Positions 17,645-25,458 of a DNA stretch of 64,000 nt are shown here, piece by piece. The notes under the pieces were generated by a model. It did not search any database. It saw only the letters and a list, made by a program, of their open reading frames with translations, and was not told the DNA's origin. A program made the translations under genes and the position numbers. How positions within the stretch are numbered: the first letter of the stretch is position 1; the number at the start of each line of letters is the position of its first letter. Source of the DNA: JAIVHA01 sp965367295 (GTDB taxonomy: Bacteria; Pseudomonadota; Gammaproteobacteria; DSM-19610); assembly GCA_965367295.1 (NCBI GenBank), contig CBDUHN010000008.1, positions 1-64,000 on the forward strand, given 5' to 3'.

Positions 17645-19162
17645 TTAACCCTGCCCTTCTTCCGCAAACCAGGGCGCGCGCGCGGTCATAATCAGACGGC
17701 CAGCGCGTTCTTCATCCATGCCCTCGATTTCCATCAATTCATCCACAGACTGCTCGGCGAGATCTTCCATGGAGATCACACCGCGACCGGCCAGCACATA
17801 AGCCAGTTCCCGGTCCATGCCTTCCATCTCCAACAAATCCTGCGCCGGTTCCGCATCGCTCACCTGCTCTTCGTTGACAATGGCACGGGTGATCAGCACG
17901 TCACGTGCGCGGCCGCGCAGTTCCTCGACGATACTTTCGTCGAATTCTTCCACTTCCAGCAATTCATGAGTGGGCACGTAGGCCACTTCCTCAAGACTGG
18001 AAAAGCCTTCCTGCACCAGGATGGCGGCAATTTCCTCGTCCACGTCCAACTGTTCCATGAACAGTTTCTGCAACGATTGCGCCTCGGCCTCGCTTTTCTC
18101 TTCCGCCTGCGACTCGTCCATCACGTTCAACACCCAGCCGGTAAGTTCGCTGGCCAGCCGTACGTTCTGGCCGCCGCGGCCGATGGCCTGGGACAGCTGT
18201 TCGCTGTTCACCGCCACATCCATGCTATGAGCATCCTCATCCACCACAATGGACACGACCTCTGCGGGCGACATGGCGTTGATCACGAACTGGGCTACGT
18301 TATCGTCCCAGAGGATGATATCGACACGCTCACCGGACAGTTCGGTGGATACCGTCTGCACGCGAGAACCCCGCATGCCAACACAGGCACCGACGGGATC
18401 GATGCGCGGGTCATTGGATTTCACGGCAATCTTGGCACGCAGCCCCGGGTCACGGGCAGCCCCCAGAATCTCGATCAGGCCCTGGCCGACTTCCGGCACT
18501 TCCAGCTTGAACAGCTCAATCAGGAATTCCGGTGCCACACGGCTGATGAAGAGCTGCGGGCCACGGGGTTCGGAACGCACTTCGCGGAGGTAGCCGCGGA
18601 TGCGATCACCGGCACGCACTGATTCGCGGGGAATCATGTCTTCACGGTAGATCACGGCCTCTGCATTACCGCCCAGATCGAGATAGACATTGCCACGCTC
18701 AACGCGCTTGACGACCCCGGTCACCAGCTCGCCGACGCGATCAGTGAAGGCGTCGACCACTTGCGCGCGCTCCGCTTCCCGCACCTTCTGTACGATGACC
18801 TGTTTGGCGGTCTGGGCGCCGATGCGACCGAAATCCACCGATTCGATCTGCTCTTCGACGAACTCACCTACCTGGATGTCCGGGTTCGATTCACGGGCTG
18901 CTGCCAGCGTGGTCTCGCGCGCCGGGAATTCCATCGGGAAAGGGTTGCCTTCTTCATCGATATCGGGAATCACTTCCCAGCGACGGAAGGTTTCATAATC
19001 ACCGGTCTTGCGATCGATTTTCACCCGGGCATCGATTTCGGCAATAGCGCGCTTTTTCGTGGCGGACGCCAGCGCGGCTTCGATAGCTTCGAATATGATT
19101 TCCTTATCCACACCCTTCTCGTTGGAAACCGCATCCACCACCAACAAGATCTCTTTGCTCAT
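17645..19162 (-). CDS. nusA: Transcription termination/antitermination factor NusA
   Basis: A 505-residue RNA polymerase-associated factor controlling pausing, termination and antitermination. The order is N-terminal domain (MSKEILLVVDAVSNEKGVDK), S1 domain (VTGVVKRVERGNVYLDLGG), KH1/KH2 (GACVGMRGSRVQTVSTEL; AIGRGGQNVRLASELTGW), and two acidic C-terminal helical repeats ending in EGMDEERAGRLIMTARAPWF, as in E. coli. The frame opens at 19183, and I chose the ATG at 19162. The operon leader contains terminator-like hairpins, so NusA could influence its own expression. Confidence 0.97.
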   Translation of the reverse strand: MSKEILLVVDAVSNEKGVDKEIIFEAIEAALASATKKRAIAEIDARVKIDRKTGDYETFRRWEVIPDIDEEGNPFPMEFPARETTLAAARESNPDIQVGEFVEEQIESVDFGRIGAQTAKQVIVQKVREAERAQVVDAFTDRVGELVTGVVKRVERGNVYLDLGGNAEAVIYREDMIPRESVRAGDRIRGYLREVRSEPRGPQLFISRVAPEFLIELFKLEVPEVGQGLIEILGAARDPGLRAKIAVKSNDPRIDPVGACVGMRGSRVQTVSTELSGERVDIILWDDNVAQFVINAMSPAEVVSIVVDEDAHSMDVAVNSEQLSQAIGRGGQNVRLASELTGWVLNVMDESQAEEKSEAEAQSLQKLFMEQLDVDEEIAAILVQEGFSSLEEVAYVPTHELLEVEEFDESIVEELRGRARDVLITRAIVNEEQVSDAEPAQDLLEMEGMDRELAYVLAGRGVISMEDLAEQSVDELMEIEGMDEERAGRLIMTARAPWFAEEGQG

Positions 19163-19186
19163 TGCCACTTCCTCCGAGCCCAATGC

Positions 19187-19642
19187 TCAGTATTCAGGTA
19201 CCAGACGCGCTCGATCGACCTGATCCAGCGGTAACACAAATTCTTCACCATCCATTTCAACGATGGCATTATCATCTTCCAGGCCCAGCAGCTGCCCGGT
19301 GAAATTGCGCCGCCCGTCGATCATGCCATGCATGCGCACCTTGACCTGGTGCCCGGCAAAGCGCGCATAGTCCGCGGCCTTGAACAGTGGCCGATCCAAT
19401 CCCGGCGATGACACCTCCAGGCTGTAGTGCCCGGGAATGGGGTCTTCCACATCCAGCAGCCCGCTGACCTGATGGCTGACCGCCTGGCAGTCGTCCACCG
19501 TGATGCCGTCCTTATGATCAATGTAGATCCGCAGCAGGCCGTTGGTCGCGCCGCCCTTGTATTCCACACCGACCAGCTCGAACCCCAGGGTCTCCACCGC
19601 TGGCTCAATCAGCCGCTGTAATTCCACTGGTTGCTGAGACAT
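19187..19642 (-). CDS. rimP: Ribosome maturation factor RimP
   Basis: A 151-residue factor for 30S maturation and first gene of the operon. MSQQPVELQRLIEPAVETLG, GYEL-like FELVGVEYK, LRIYIDHKDGITVDDC and VSSPGLDRPLF are characteristic, and the C-terminal SH3-like part follows. The frame opens at 19741 through the leader, but the ATG at 19642 gives the family N-terminus. Confidence 0.96.
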   Translation of the reverse strand: MSQQPVELQRLIEPAVETLGFELVGVEYKGGATNGLLRIYIDHKDGITVDDCQAVSHQVSGLLDVEDPIPGHYSLEVSSPGLDRPLFKAADYARFAGHQVKVRMHGMIDGRRNFTGQLLGLEDDNAIVEMDGEEFVLPLDQVDRARLVPEY

Positions 19643-19657
19643 TCCCACACCGCAAAC

Positions 19658-19680
19658 AAAAAATGGGCCCAAGGCCCACT
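19658..19680 (-). terminator. Terminator-like hairpin directly before rimP (leader attenuator)
   Basis: On the minus strand TGGGCC, a TTG loop and GGCCCA are followed by TTTTTTG. The hairpin ends about 15-20 bases before the rimP start, downstream of both promoters, so it should cut transcripts short unless anti-termination occurs. A premature-terminator leader before rimP has been proposed for gammaproteobacteria, and this is consistent with it. Confidence 0.7.
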
Positions 19681-19712
19681 TCATTAACCAACATTCCCGG
19701 AAAACGCCAGCA

Positions 19713-19741
19713 AGTATAACAGCCGACCCGGAAATATCCAA
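19713..19741 (-). promoter_or_regulatory. Proximal promoter of the rimP operon
   Basis: On the minus strand -35 TTGGAT (19741-19736), a 17-base spacer and -10 TATACT (19718-19713). It lies between the two leader hairpins. Confidence 0.5.
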
Positions 19742-19786
19742 ATTAAATCAATGGTTAGCTCGAATACCTCACTATCGCGGGGCATG

Positions 19787-19838
19787 AAAAAACCCCGTGA
19801 ACGGGGCTTGCAAAGGGCCAAACAACTCATAAACCCCG
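19787..19838 (-). terminator. Upstream leader terminator with a competing antiterminator pairing
   Basis: On the minus strand CCCCG, TTCA loop, CGGGG and TTTTTT (19807-19787) form an intrinsic terminator about 40-60 bases after the distal promoter. An upstream segment CGGGGTTT (19838-19831) can pair instead with AAGCCCCG (19809-19802), which would use up the 5' half of the terminator. A short frame starting at 19830 (MSCLALCKPRSRGFF) runs through the hairpin and could be a leader peptide. The pairing is visible, and the regulatory role is inference. Confidence 0.6.
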
Positions 19839-19854
19839 AGCTGACCGAGCGCGA

Positions 19855-19883
19855 ATTATAAGGATGGGGTGCTCTTTTGGCAA
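19855..19883 (-). promoter_or_regulatory. Distal, near-consensus promoter of the rimP operon
   Basis: On the minus strand -35 TTGCCA (19883-19878), a 17-base spacer and a perfect -10 TATAAT (19860-19855). The remaining bases up to 20144 are GC-rich runs, and I see no gene or tRNA in them. Confidence 0.65.
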
Positions 19884-20144
19884 GTGCAGTACACCCCCGG
19901 TCCGGTTTGAACCAGGCCGCTGGCATGAGCCCCGGGGTTGGGACGGGGACGGGGGACGGGAAGATGCCAGCCGGACTCCCCGCAGAACGGGCTGAAGGAT
20001 TGACGGGACACCCGACATCGACAACAAGTCGCCATTCTATTTCAATTGCTTAGCTATCCATCCCATCCTGAACCAGGGATTTCACGCTCAAATCAGCTTC
20101 CGGTGAAACACTCATGACGTGAATCAGGTATTGATGATAGCAAT

Positions 20145-20760
20145 ATGGGACTGACCTCCCGGTTTCGCGTCATAACACTAACAAGGGCCATCGCTCTGCC
20201 CGGTAGCATGCTTCCCCGGTCGTCCCCTGCGGATGAGGATATCGGCCTCAGTGTGTCGGAAGCCGACATGCTCGCGTATATGCGGGAAGAGGAAAAACTG
20301 GCCCATGACATCTACATCACCCTCGGCGCCTGGTGGCATGACCGCGTGTTTGCCAATATCGCGGAATCCGAACAACAGCGCACGGAAGCAATACAGGCCA
20401 TGTTGGCCCAATAGGACCTGATCGATCCGGCCCTTGGCGCCAGTGGATATTTCGCCAACCCGGGATTACAGGAACTGTATGACGCGCTGGTAAACCGTGG
20501 CGCCGCTTCGCGCATCGAGGCATTGCACGTCGGCGGACTGACCGAAGAGGTCGACATCACCAACATCCAGCGCCATCGATGATGAAGACCAGAAGGATAC
20601 CCGCCAAGTTTACGAGCGCCTGCTGGCCGGTTCCCGTAACCACGTGCGGGCCTTTGTCGATCAACTGGAACGGCAGGGTATCGAGTACGAGGCACGGCAC
20701 CTGAGTCAGGACGAAGTGGATGCCATCGTGGAAAGCCCCATGGGGCAAGACACCGACTGA
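20145..20760 (+). pseudogene. DUF2202-family protein broken by a stop and a frameshift
   Basis: The frame from 20145 gives SVSEADMLAYMREEEKLAHD, which is the start of a ferritin-like DUF2202 domain, but it hits TAG at 20412-20414. The same frame continues with DLIDPALGASGYFANPGLQE and GLTEEVDITNIQ. One extra C at 20571 then shifts the reading to AIDDEDQKDTRQVYERLLAG and SRNHVRAFVDQLERQGIEYE, ending in TGA at 20758-20760. Together they cover the full domain. The function of DUF2202 proteins is not established. No clear signal peptide is left, so the 5' end may also be damaged. Two independent lesions argue against a sequencing error. Confidence 0.85.
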
Positions 20761-20849
20761 CTATTCAGCATGGTTTCATCTTGTTATGGGAACCTGTACA
20801 TAGTTGAAACAGTGTTCGTGAATACATCATGAAAAAGGAGAGACATATC

Positions 20850-21290
20850 ATGAAAACCAAATTCAAACCGCTGGCTGCTGCCATGGTCGCTGCCACTCTG
20901 GCATCGGCAACCGCATGGGCCGGCCAGGGTGGCGGTGCAGGAGGTGGCATGGGTAGCGGCATGGGTAGCGGCATGGACCGGGCTTACGGCCAGGAACGTT
21001 CCGAGCAGGTACAGGAGCGCAATGAGGCCCGCAAGGAATACCAGAAGGGCGCAGCGGGTATGGGCGACCAGGATCGCGACCGCGATCGTAACCAATACCG
21101 CGATTCGGATGCAGTAAAGGATAAGGCAAAAACCAAGGCCAAGGAAAAAGCAAAGGGTGATGATGACGATGATCACGACCGGGATCGGGATCGGGACCGG
21201 GACCGGGACCGGGACCGGGACCAGCAAGGCGATTCATCGCAAGGCCAGCAAACCCAGAAACGCTGGTGGTGGCCGTTTGGCGACAAGTAA
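20850..21290 (+). CDS. Secreted low-complexity protein with Asp-Arg repeats
   Basis: A 146-residue protein not recognised as a known family. A clean signal peptide MKTKFKPLAAAMVAATLASA with a cleavage site near ATAWA precedes a glycine-rich stretch (GGGAGGGMGSGMGSGM). Next come a charged middle part with many Glu/Arg/Lys and a run of alternating Asp-Arg (about residues 108-125). The end is hydrophobic and aromatic (RWWWPFGDK). An ATG seven codons upstream (20829) is possible, but the one at 20850 follows GGAGAGAC at good spacing and starts the signal peptide. The repeats and the lack of cysteine suggest a disordered periplasmic protein. It lies upstream of an L,D-transpeptidase. Confidence 0.65.
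   Translation: MKTKFKPLAAAMVAATLASATAWAGQGGGAGGGMGSGMGSGMDRAYGQERSEQVQERNEARKEYQKGAAGMGDQDRDRDRNQYRDSDAVKDKAKTKAKEKAKGDDDDDHDRDRDRDRDRDRDRDQQGDSSQGQQTQKRWWWPFGDK
21181..21222 (+). repeat. Seven tandem 6-base units inside the Asp-Arg repeat gene
   Basis: Two GGGATC and five GGGACC units in a row encode alternating Asp-Arg in frame. Slippage would change the number of Asp-Arg pairs without breaking the frame. Confidence 0.9.
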
Positions 21291-21392
21291 GCGCTGACCA
21301 CCGGCGGGCGTCAAAAGCGTCCGTCGGGAGGCTGGCAATGCCCCATCGGCTATGGAACACTGCGCGCAGTTTGATTCCAGGGCGGACAGGGT

Positions 21393-21965
21393 ATGGTACG
21401 TGTAAGTGGTATTGTGCGATGGTGGTGGATGCTACTGGTATTGGCATCGGCCGCCGTAGCGGCCAAAGCGGTTGAACCTGGCAGCGAAATCTGGCTACTG
21501 GTGGATACGCAGGTGCTGACACTGAGCGTGATGCGCGGCACCGAATCAGTGCGCACCTATACCGACATTGCCATCGGTCGTTTCGGCACCACAACGGCAA
21601 AAAAGGCCCGTGACGGCAAGACACCGCTGGGTGAATTCCGTATTGATCGCATCACCGAGGATTCACCCTTTCGGCGTTTTCTGGGAATCGACTATCCTAA
21701 CCTGGAACACGCCAATGCCGCATTGCAGAGCGGGAGGATCTCCCCGGGTGAATTCAGCAAGATCCGCAATGCCCTGCGTGCACGGCGCTCGCCTTCGCAA
21801 CAAACCGCACTGGGAGGGTTTATCGGCATCCACGGACTGGGCGACGGCGATCCGGCCATTCATGCCGATTTCAACTGGACCAATGGTTGTGTCGCGCTGA
21901 CCAATGAACAGATCGATGATCTGGTGCAATGGGTGGTACCGGGAACCCGCGTAATAATTCGCTAA
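21393..21965 (+). CDS. L,D-transpeptidase (YkuD domain), exported
   Basis: A 190-residue exported protein with one N-terminal hydrophobic segment (WWWMLLVLASAAVAAKA) and a YkuD catalytic domain. The domain begins with IWLLVDTQVLTLSVMRG, then has KTPLGEFRID and the active-site pattern HGLG near 149 followed by NWTNGCVALTN with nucleophile C166. These enzymes cut and join peptidoglycan stem peptides at the meso-DAP residue or attach proteins there. It is encoded 117 bases upstream of an Lpp-like lipoprotein and faces a second L,D-transpeptidase. No LysM or other binding domain is seen, and the size is small for the family. Confidence 0.88.
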   Translation: MVRVSGIVRWWWMLLVLASAAVAAKAVEPGSEIWLLVDTQVLTLSVMRGTESVRTYTDIAIGRFGTTTAKKARDGKTPLGEFRIDRITEDSPFRRFLGIDYPNLEHANAALQSGRISPGEFSKIRNALRARRSPSQQTALGGFIGIHGLGDGDPAIHADFNWTNGCVALTNEQIDDLVQWVVPGTRVIIR

Positions 21966-22081
21966 ACGCCTATTGCGTTTTACCCTGACCACAGTGAGAA
22001 TGCGCGCCAAAGCGAAGACGCGAACGACCGAAATAGTACAATCAGCATTCCCCTTACAACTTTCCTCAAGGAGTCACCGAT

Positions 22082-22363
22082 ATGAATACCAAGACCCTCA
22101 CCGCCAGTGCCCTGCTGGCCAGCATGCTCGCCCTCGGCGGTTGCGCCAGTACTTCTGAAATCGCCAGCCTGCGCAGCCAGGTTGAAAAGGCTCAGTCCAC
22201 CGCGGACGCGGCCGCCACTTCCGCTGCAGCTGCCAGCCAGGATGCTGCTGCCGCCAAGGCCATTGCCGAGCAGGCCCAGGCCGATGCTGCCGCCGCCAAG
22301 AGCATGTCTGAAGAGACCGATGCGAAGATCAATCGCATGTTCAAGAAGGCGATGTACAAGTAA
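22082..22363 (+). CDS. Lpp/OprI-like alanine-zipper outer-membrane lipoprotein
   Basis: A 93-residue lipoprotein. The signal sequence MNTKTLTASALLASMLALGG leads to lipobox LGGC with cysteine 21. The mature part is a helix of alanine-rich heptads (DAAATSAAAASQDAAAAKAI), like the trimeric alanine-zipper coiled coil of Lpp and OprI. The C-terminus FKKAMYK ends in lysine, the residue that L,D-transpeptidases link to peptidoglycan in Lpp. It has an AAGGAG site and a strong hairpin after the stop. Two L,D-transpeptidase genes flank it, which supports a wall-anchoring role. Confidence 0.85.
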   Translation: MNTKTLTASALLASMLALGGCASTSEIASLRSQVEKAQSTADAAATSAAAASQDAAAAKAIAEQAQADAAAAKSMSEETDAKINRMFKKAMYK

Positions 22364-22377
22364 TACCGGCTCTACCC

Positions 22378-22401
22378 TTGCGGGGCCTTGCGGCCCCGCA
22401 A
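22378..22401. terminator. Strong hairpin between convergent genes
   Basis: A 10-bp GC-rich stem TTGCGGGGCC / GGCCCCGCAA with a TTGC loop lies between the lipoprotein gene and the minus-strand L,D-transpeptidase. It is followed by C-runs instead of a T-tract, so termination is plausible but not certain. Confidence 0.6.
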
Positions 22402-22432
22402 CCCCCTCCCCGTTATGCCCTTCCCGCCACCC

Positions 22433-23347
22433 TTAGTCCGGCACCGAAACCGGTACCGGGTAACCACGATGTTCATTGACCGCCTGATTGATCAGCCGTC
22501 CACTCAGTTTTACCGGACGGTCAGCCACCGCCGCCCGGATCGCTTCCATGGCCGTCTGCATGAGGTGCTCGCGCCCCGCCACGTCTTCTTCAAGCGGTGG
22601 ATGCACCTCGATATACAGCGTATCCAGCCACCAGCCGGTTTTGACCGGTTGATTGACGATCTGCACCGGCGTCCCCACCGGCACTTCCCCAAACAGTGTG
22701 GCAATATCCTCAGGGTATAATCGCAGGCAACCGTGGGTCACCCGCATCCCGATACCCCAGGGCTTGTCGGTGCCGTGGATCAGGTAGCCGGGAATACTCA
22801 GGCGCAGGGCATATTGGCCGAGCGGATTCTCCGGCCCGGCCGGCACGATCTCCGGCAGGGTTTCCCCCTTGGCAGCCGCCTCAGCACGAATGGAGGCCGG
22901 TGGTCGCCAGACCGGATCCTTCTGCTTGGTAGCGACTTTTGCGGTACCCAGCGGCGTGGACCAGTCCATGCGTCCGACACTCACCGGATAGGTCTGTACT
23001 TCCCGTTGTCCACCGGTAGCGGCCGGCGGGAAATAGTACAGTCGCATTTCCGGTACATTCAGCACCAGCCCGTTGCGGGCCGCATTGGGCAGGATATAGC
23101 GGGTCGGCAAGGTCACCGGTGTGCCCTCTCCGGGCAGCCAGCGGTCCACCCCGGGGTTGGCCAGGATCATTTCATCGTGTCCGAGGTGGTAGCGGCGCGC
23201 GATATCCAGCAGGGTATCCTCATGGGCGGCCGGTATCGTCTGCGTCCGACCGATCAAATCGACATCGGCTGGCGGCAAAACATAGGTCTCCGCGCGCAAC
23301 GAGGGCAGCGTCAGCATGCAGACCAGCAGGCTGACAAGACTGCGCAT
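22433..23347 (-). CDS. ErfK/YbiS-type L,D-transpeptidase with LysM-like domain
   Basis: A 304-residue periplasmic protein. The signal peptide MRSLVSLLVCMLTLPSLRA is followed by a LysM-like region (IPAAHEDTLLDIARRYHLGH, then LANPGVDRWLPGEG) and a YkuD domain with RLYYFPP, STPLGTAKVATKQ, LIHGTDKPWGIGMRVTHGC (catalytic Cys) and LRLYPEDIATLF. This architecture is that of E. coli LdtA/B/C (ErfK, YbiS, YcfS), which attach Braun lipoprotein to peptidoglycan. The ATG at 23347 follows GAGGCGGG, and an in-frame ATG at 23389 is the alternative. Its convergent neighbour is the Lpp-like gene. Confidence 0.9.
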   Translation of the reverse strand: MRSLVSLLVCMLTLPSLRAETYVLPPADVDLIGRTQTIPAAHEDTLLDIARRYHLGHDEMILANPGVDRWLPGEGTPVTLPTRYILPNAARNGLVLNVPEMRLYYFPPAATGGQREVQTYPVSVGRMDWSTPLGTAKVATKQKDPVWRPPASIRAEAAAKGETLPEIVPAGPENPLGQYALRLSIPGYLIHGTDKPWGIGMRVTHGCLRLYPEDIATLFGEVPVGTPVQIVNQPVKTGWWLDTLYIEVHPPLEEDVAGREHLMQTAMEAIRAAVADRPVKLSGRLINQAVNEHRGYPVPVSVPD

Positions 23348-23408
23348 CCCGCCTCGCAGATGGAAGCGAATAACCCGGGGGTTGCCCATTACCGTTCAGA
23401 CCTCGCAC

Positions 23409-23435
23409 AAAAAAAAGCCCCTGCAGGACAAGGGC
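23409..23435 (-). terminator. Intrinsic terminator after the arsenic remnant
   Basis: On the minus strand GCCCTTG, loop TCCTG, CAGGGGC and a run of eight T. It lies just before the L,D-transpeptidase start and would end transcripts from the acr3/DUF2703 remnant. Confidence 0.75.
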
Positions 23436-23533
23436 GAAAGCAGTTCATTCGGCGCACAGCGCCGACCGTGGTTGCGGAGTCTAGGTAGCCGATAGCGGAT
23501 TTGCAAGCGACGCGCCCGGCATGTCCCGCACGG

Positions 23534-23949
23534 CTACCCGCAGCACGACCGCCTCCTCGCCGGCGGGCAACAACTGGCCAAGGCGCAAGCCGCCAGGCGG
23601 ACCAACTCCACCGTAGTGGTTCCATAACGATGCCCCTGGTATTCAACGGTTCGGCAGCCGGTATTCGGTATGCACAGCAGGGTTGCACAGCTATGGCACT
23701 CGCTTTCACCCATTCTCGCCTGAGGCAGAATCGATTCCAGGTAACGGCCGGCGATCCGCACTGCATTGGATTCGCTGAGGGCGCCCTTATCCAGACGTAT
23801 TTCCCGCAGACGAAAACGCACACCCTGTTGTGCACCTTCCCGGTTAAGACCCTCCACCGCACGTTCCAGTTCCCCACCGGTATTCCCGCAACTCGCACAC
23901 GTCTCCCCATTGATATCCCGAGGCGCCATTCGATCTCAATCGTCTGCAT
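23534..23949 (-). pseudogene. DUF2703-like protein of arsenic clusters, probably frameshifted
   Basis: The ATG at 23949 gives MQTIEIEWR, a typical DUF2703 start, but the domain continues in another frame with DINGETCASCGNTGGELERA, LDKGALSESNAVRIAGRYLE and SECHSCATLLCIPNTGCRTV. Two bases too many (or one missing) near 23920 explain this. A second shift near the end may hide the natural C-terminus, because the current one is an odd Cys/Arg-rich tail. DUF2703 genes are often found beside arsenite efflux genes, and here the acr3 remnant overlaps its start. An alternative ATG at 23929 would give an intact shorter frame, so the gene may still be expressed. Confidence 0.6.
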
Positions 23950-24309
23950 ATTGTCGACTCCTCTTCAGGGACTGCCCACACACAATAACAACGCGCTCGT
24001 ACCAGCCCCGGCTGCGGTTGACGATCTTCACCACTGACAGCATGACCGGCACCTCCACCAGCACGCCGACCACCGTGGCCAGTGCCGCCCCCGATTCGAA
24101 ACCGAACAGCACAATGGCCGTCGCCACCGCCAATTCGAAGAAATTACTGGCACCAATCAGCGCCGACGGCGCGGCTACTCCAAACGGAGAACCGACCCGA
24201 CGATTCAATAGATAGGCGAGTCCGGAATTGAAATAGACCTGGATCAGGATCGGCACCGCCAGCAGCATGAATTCGAAACTACGGGGGAACCCATGCCACC
24301 TGGCAGTAG
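23936..24309 (-). pseudogene. C-terminal remnant of an ACR3-type arsenite efflux permease
   Basis: Only about the last third of the protein is present. LLLAVPILIQVYFNSGLAYL-type membrane sequence, then AAPSALIGASNFFELAVATA and SGAALATVVGVLVEVPVMLS, is the hallmark end of ACR3 carriers. An in-frame stop lies just upstream (about 24321) and the remaining seven or so membrane segments are missing. The fragment begins where the ybhG promoter region begins, so the break probably marks a deletion or insertion boundary. Confidence 0.75.
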
Positions 24310-24414
24310 TCTTTATTCAGTGTCCCTCTGTACAGCGCCGATATCGACGCAGTGAAATGTTATGCTTATTTCCGACTTTCCCACCCCATCACCGGACTGG
24401 ATGAACGAATCGCC

Positions 24415-25458
24415 ATGAATCGGAAAACCGCGCTGATCCTCCCGCTGCTCCTGTTGGCGGGAGGCATGGCAGCCTATCTGCTGCTGACCCGTCCCGGGCA
24501 AGAGGCCCCACAGGATCACCTCACCCTGTACGGCAACATCGATCTGCGCGAGGTGAAGCTCAGCTTCAACGGCAGCGAACACGTCGAAACCTTGCTGGTG
24601 CAGGAGGGAGACCAGGTCATCGCCGGCCAGTTGCTGGCCACCCTGCACAGCGAACGACTACAGGCCTCCCGCAACCGGGCCGCCGCCCAGGTGGAGGCCC
24701 AGCGACAGCTGCTGGCCGCCCTGCAGGCCGGCAGTCGACCCGAGGAGATCGCCCAGGCGCAGGCGCAACTGGCCGCCGCCGAGGCCGACCTGCGCGCAGC
24801 GGAACTGACCTTCAAACGCACCCAGAGCCTGGCGACCCGCAAGCTGGCCGCCGAGGAAACCGCCGACGAAGCTCGTGCCCGCCGCGATGCCTCCCGTGCC
24901 AAGGTGGATCAAGCCCGTGCCAGCCTCGCCCTGATCAAGGCCGGTCCGCGCATGGAAGATATCGCGGCGGCAGCCGCCACCCTGCACGCCCTGGAAGCGG
25001 AGCTGCAACTGGCCACTCAGCAACTGCAGGATGCCGAGCTGAAGGCGCCGGCTGCCGGCGTGATCCGCGAACGCATTCTGGAACCGGGCGATTTCGCCAC
25101 GCCCCAGACACCGGTATTCACCCTTGCCCTGACCGATCCGGTATGGGTGCGCGCCTATGTGCCGGAAACCCAGCTCGGCCAGGTGCGACCCGGCATGCAC
25201 GCCACCATCCGCAGCGACAGTTTTCCGGACAAGACCTATGCCGGCTGGGTCGGTTACCTGTCACCGACCGCCGAGTTCACCCCCAAAACAGTGGAGACCA
25301 CCGAACTGCGCACTCGACTGGTCTATCGCCTGCGGGTCTATGCCTGCAATCCAAACGACGAGCTGCGTCTGGGCATGCCGGTCACCGTGCAGCTCGACCT
25401 CACCCGTGAAAACACGCAACCGGCCAGCGACTGTCCAAGCGTTCATGACCAACCCTGA
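24415..25458 (+). CDS. ybhG: HlyD-family periplasmic adaptor of an ABC exporter (YbhG-like)
   Basis: A 347-residue membrane fusion protein. One N-terminal anchor (ILPLLLLAGGMAAYLLLT) is followed by a biotinyl-lipoyl half (LTLYGNIDLREVKLSFNGS), a long Ala/Gln/Glu-rich coiled-coil hairpin (about 85-205), the second lipoyl half (LKAPAAGVIRERILEPGDF) and a beta-barrel. The ATG at 24415 starts the anchor. It overlaps the ATPase gene by 14 bases, and the whole set ybhG-F-S-R is compact. In E. coli this exporter is linked to drug and Na+/Li+ efflux, and the substrate here is unknown. Confidence 0.88.
   Translation: MNRKTALILPLLLLAGGMAAYLLLTRPGQEAPQDHLTLYGNIDLREVKLSFNGSEHVETLLVQEGDQVIAGQLLATLHSERLQASRNRAAAQVEAQRQLLAALQAGSRPEEIAQAQAQLAAAEADLRAAELTFKRTQSLATRKLAAEETADEARARRDASRAKVDQARASLALIKAGPRMEDIAAAAATLHALEAELQLATQQLQDAELKAPAAGVIRERILEPGDFATPQTPVFTLALTDPVWVRAYVPETQLGQVRPGMHATIRSDSFPDKTYAGWVGYLSPTAEFTPKTVETTELRTRLVYRLRVYACNPNDELRLGMPVTVQLDLTRENTQPASDCPSVHDQP

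Noticed and set aside
19904..19913. tRNA T-loop-like GGTTCAAACC on the minus strand
   Set aside because: No acceptor stem, D arm or anticodon arm can be built around it, although tRNA genes often lie before rimP in relatives.
21181..21222. Tandem short repeats as a CRISPR array
   Set aside because: Units are 6 bases without spacers and sit inside a coding frame.
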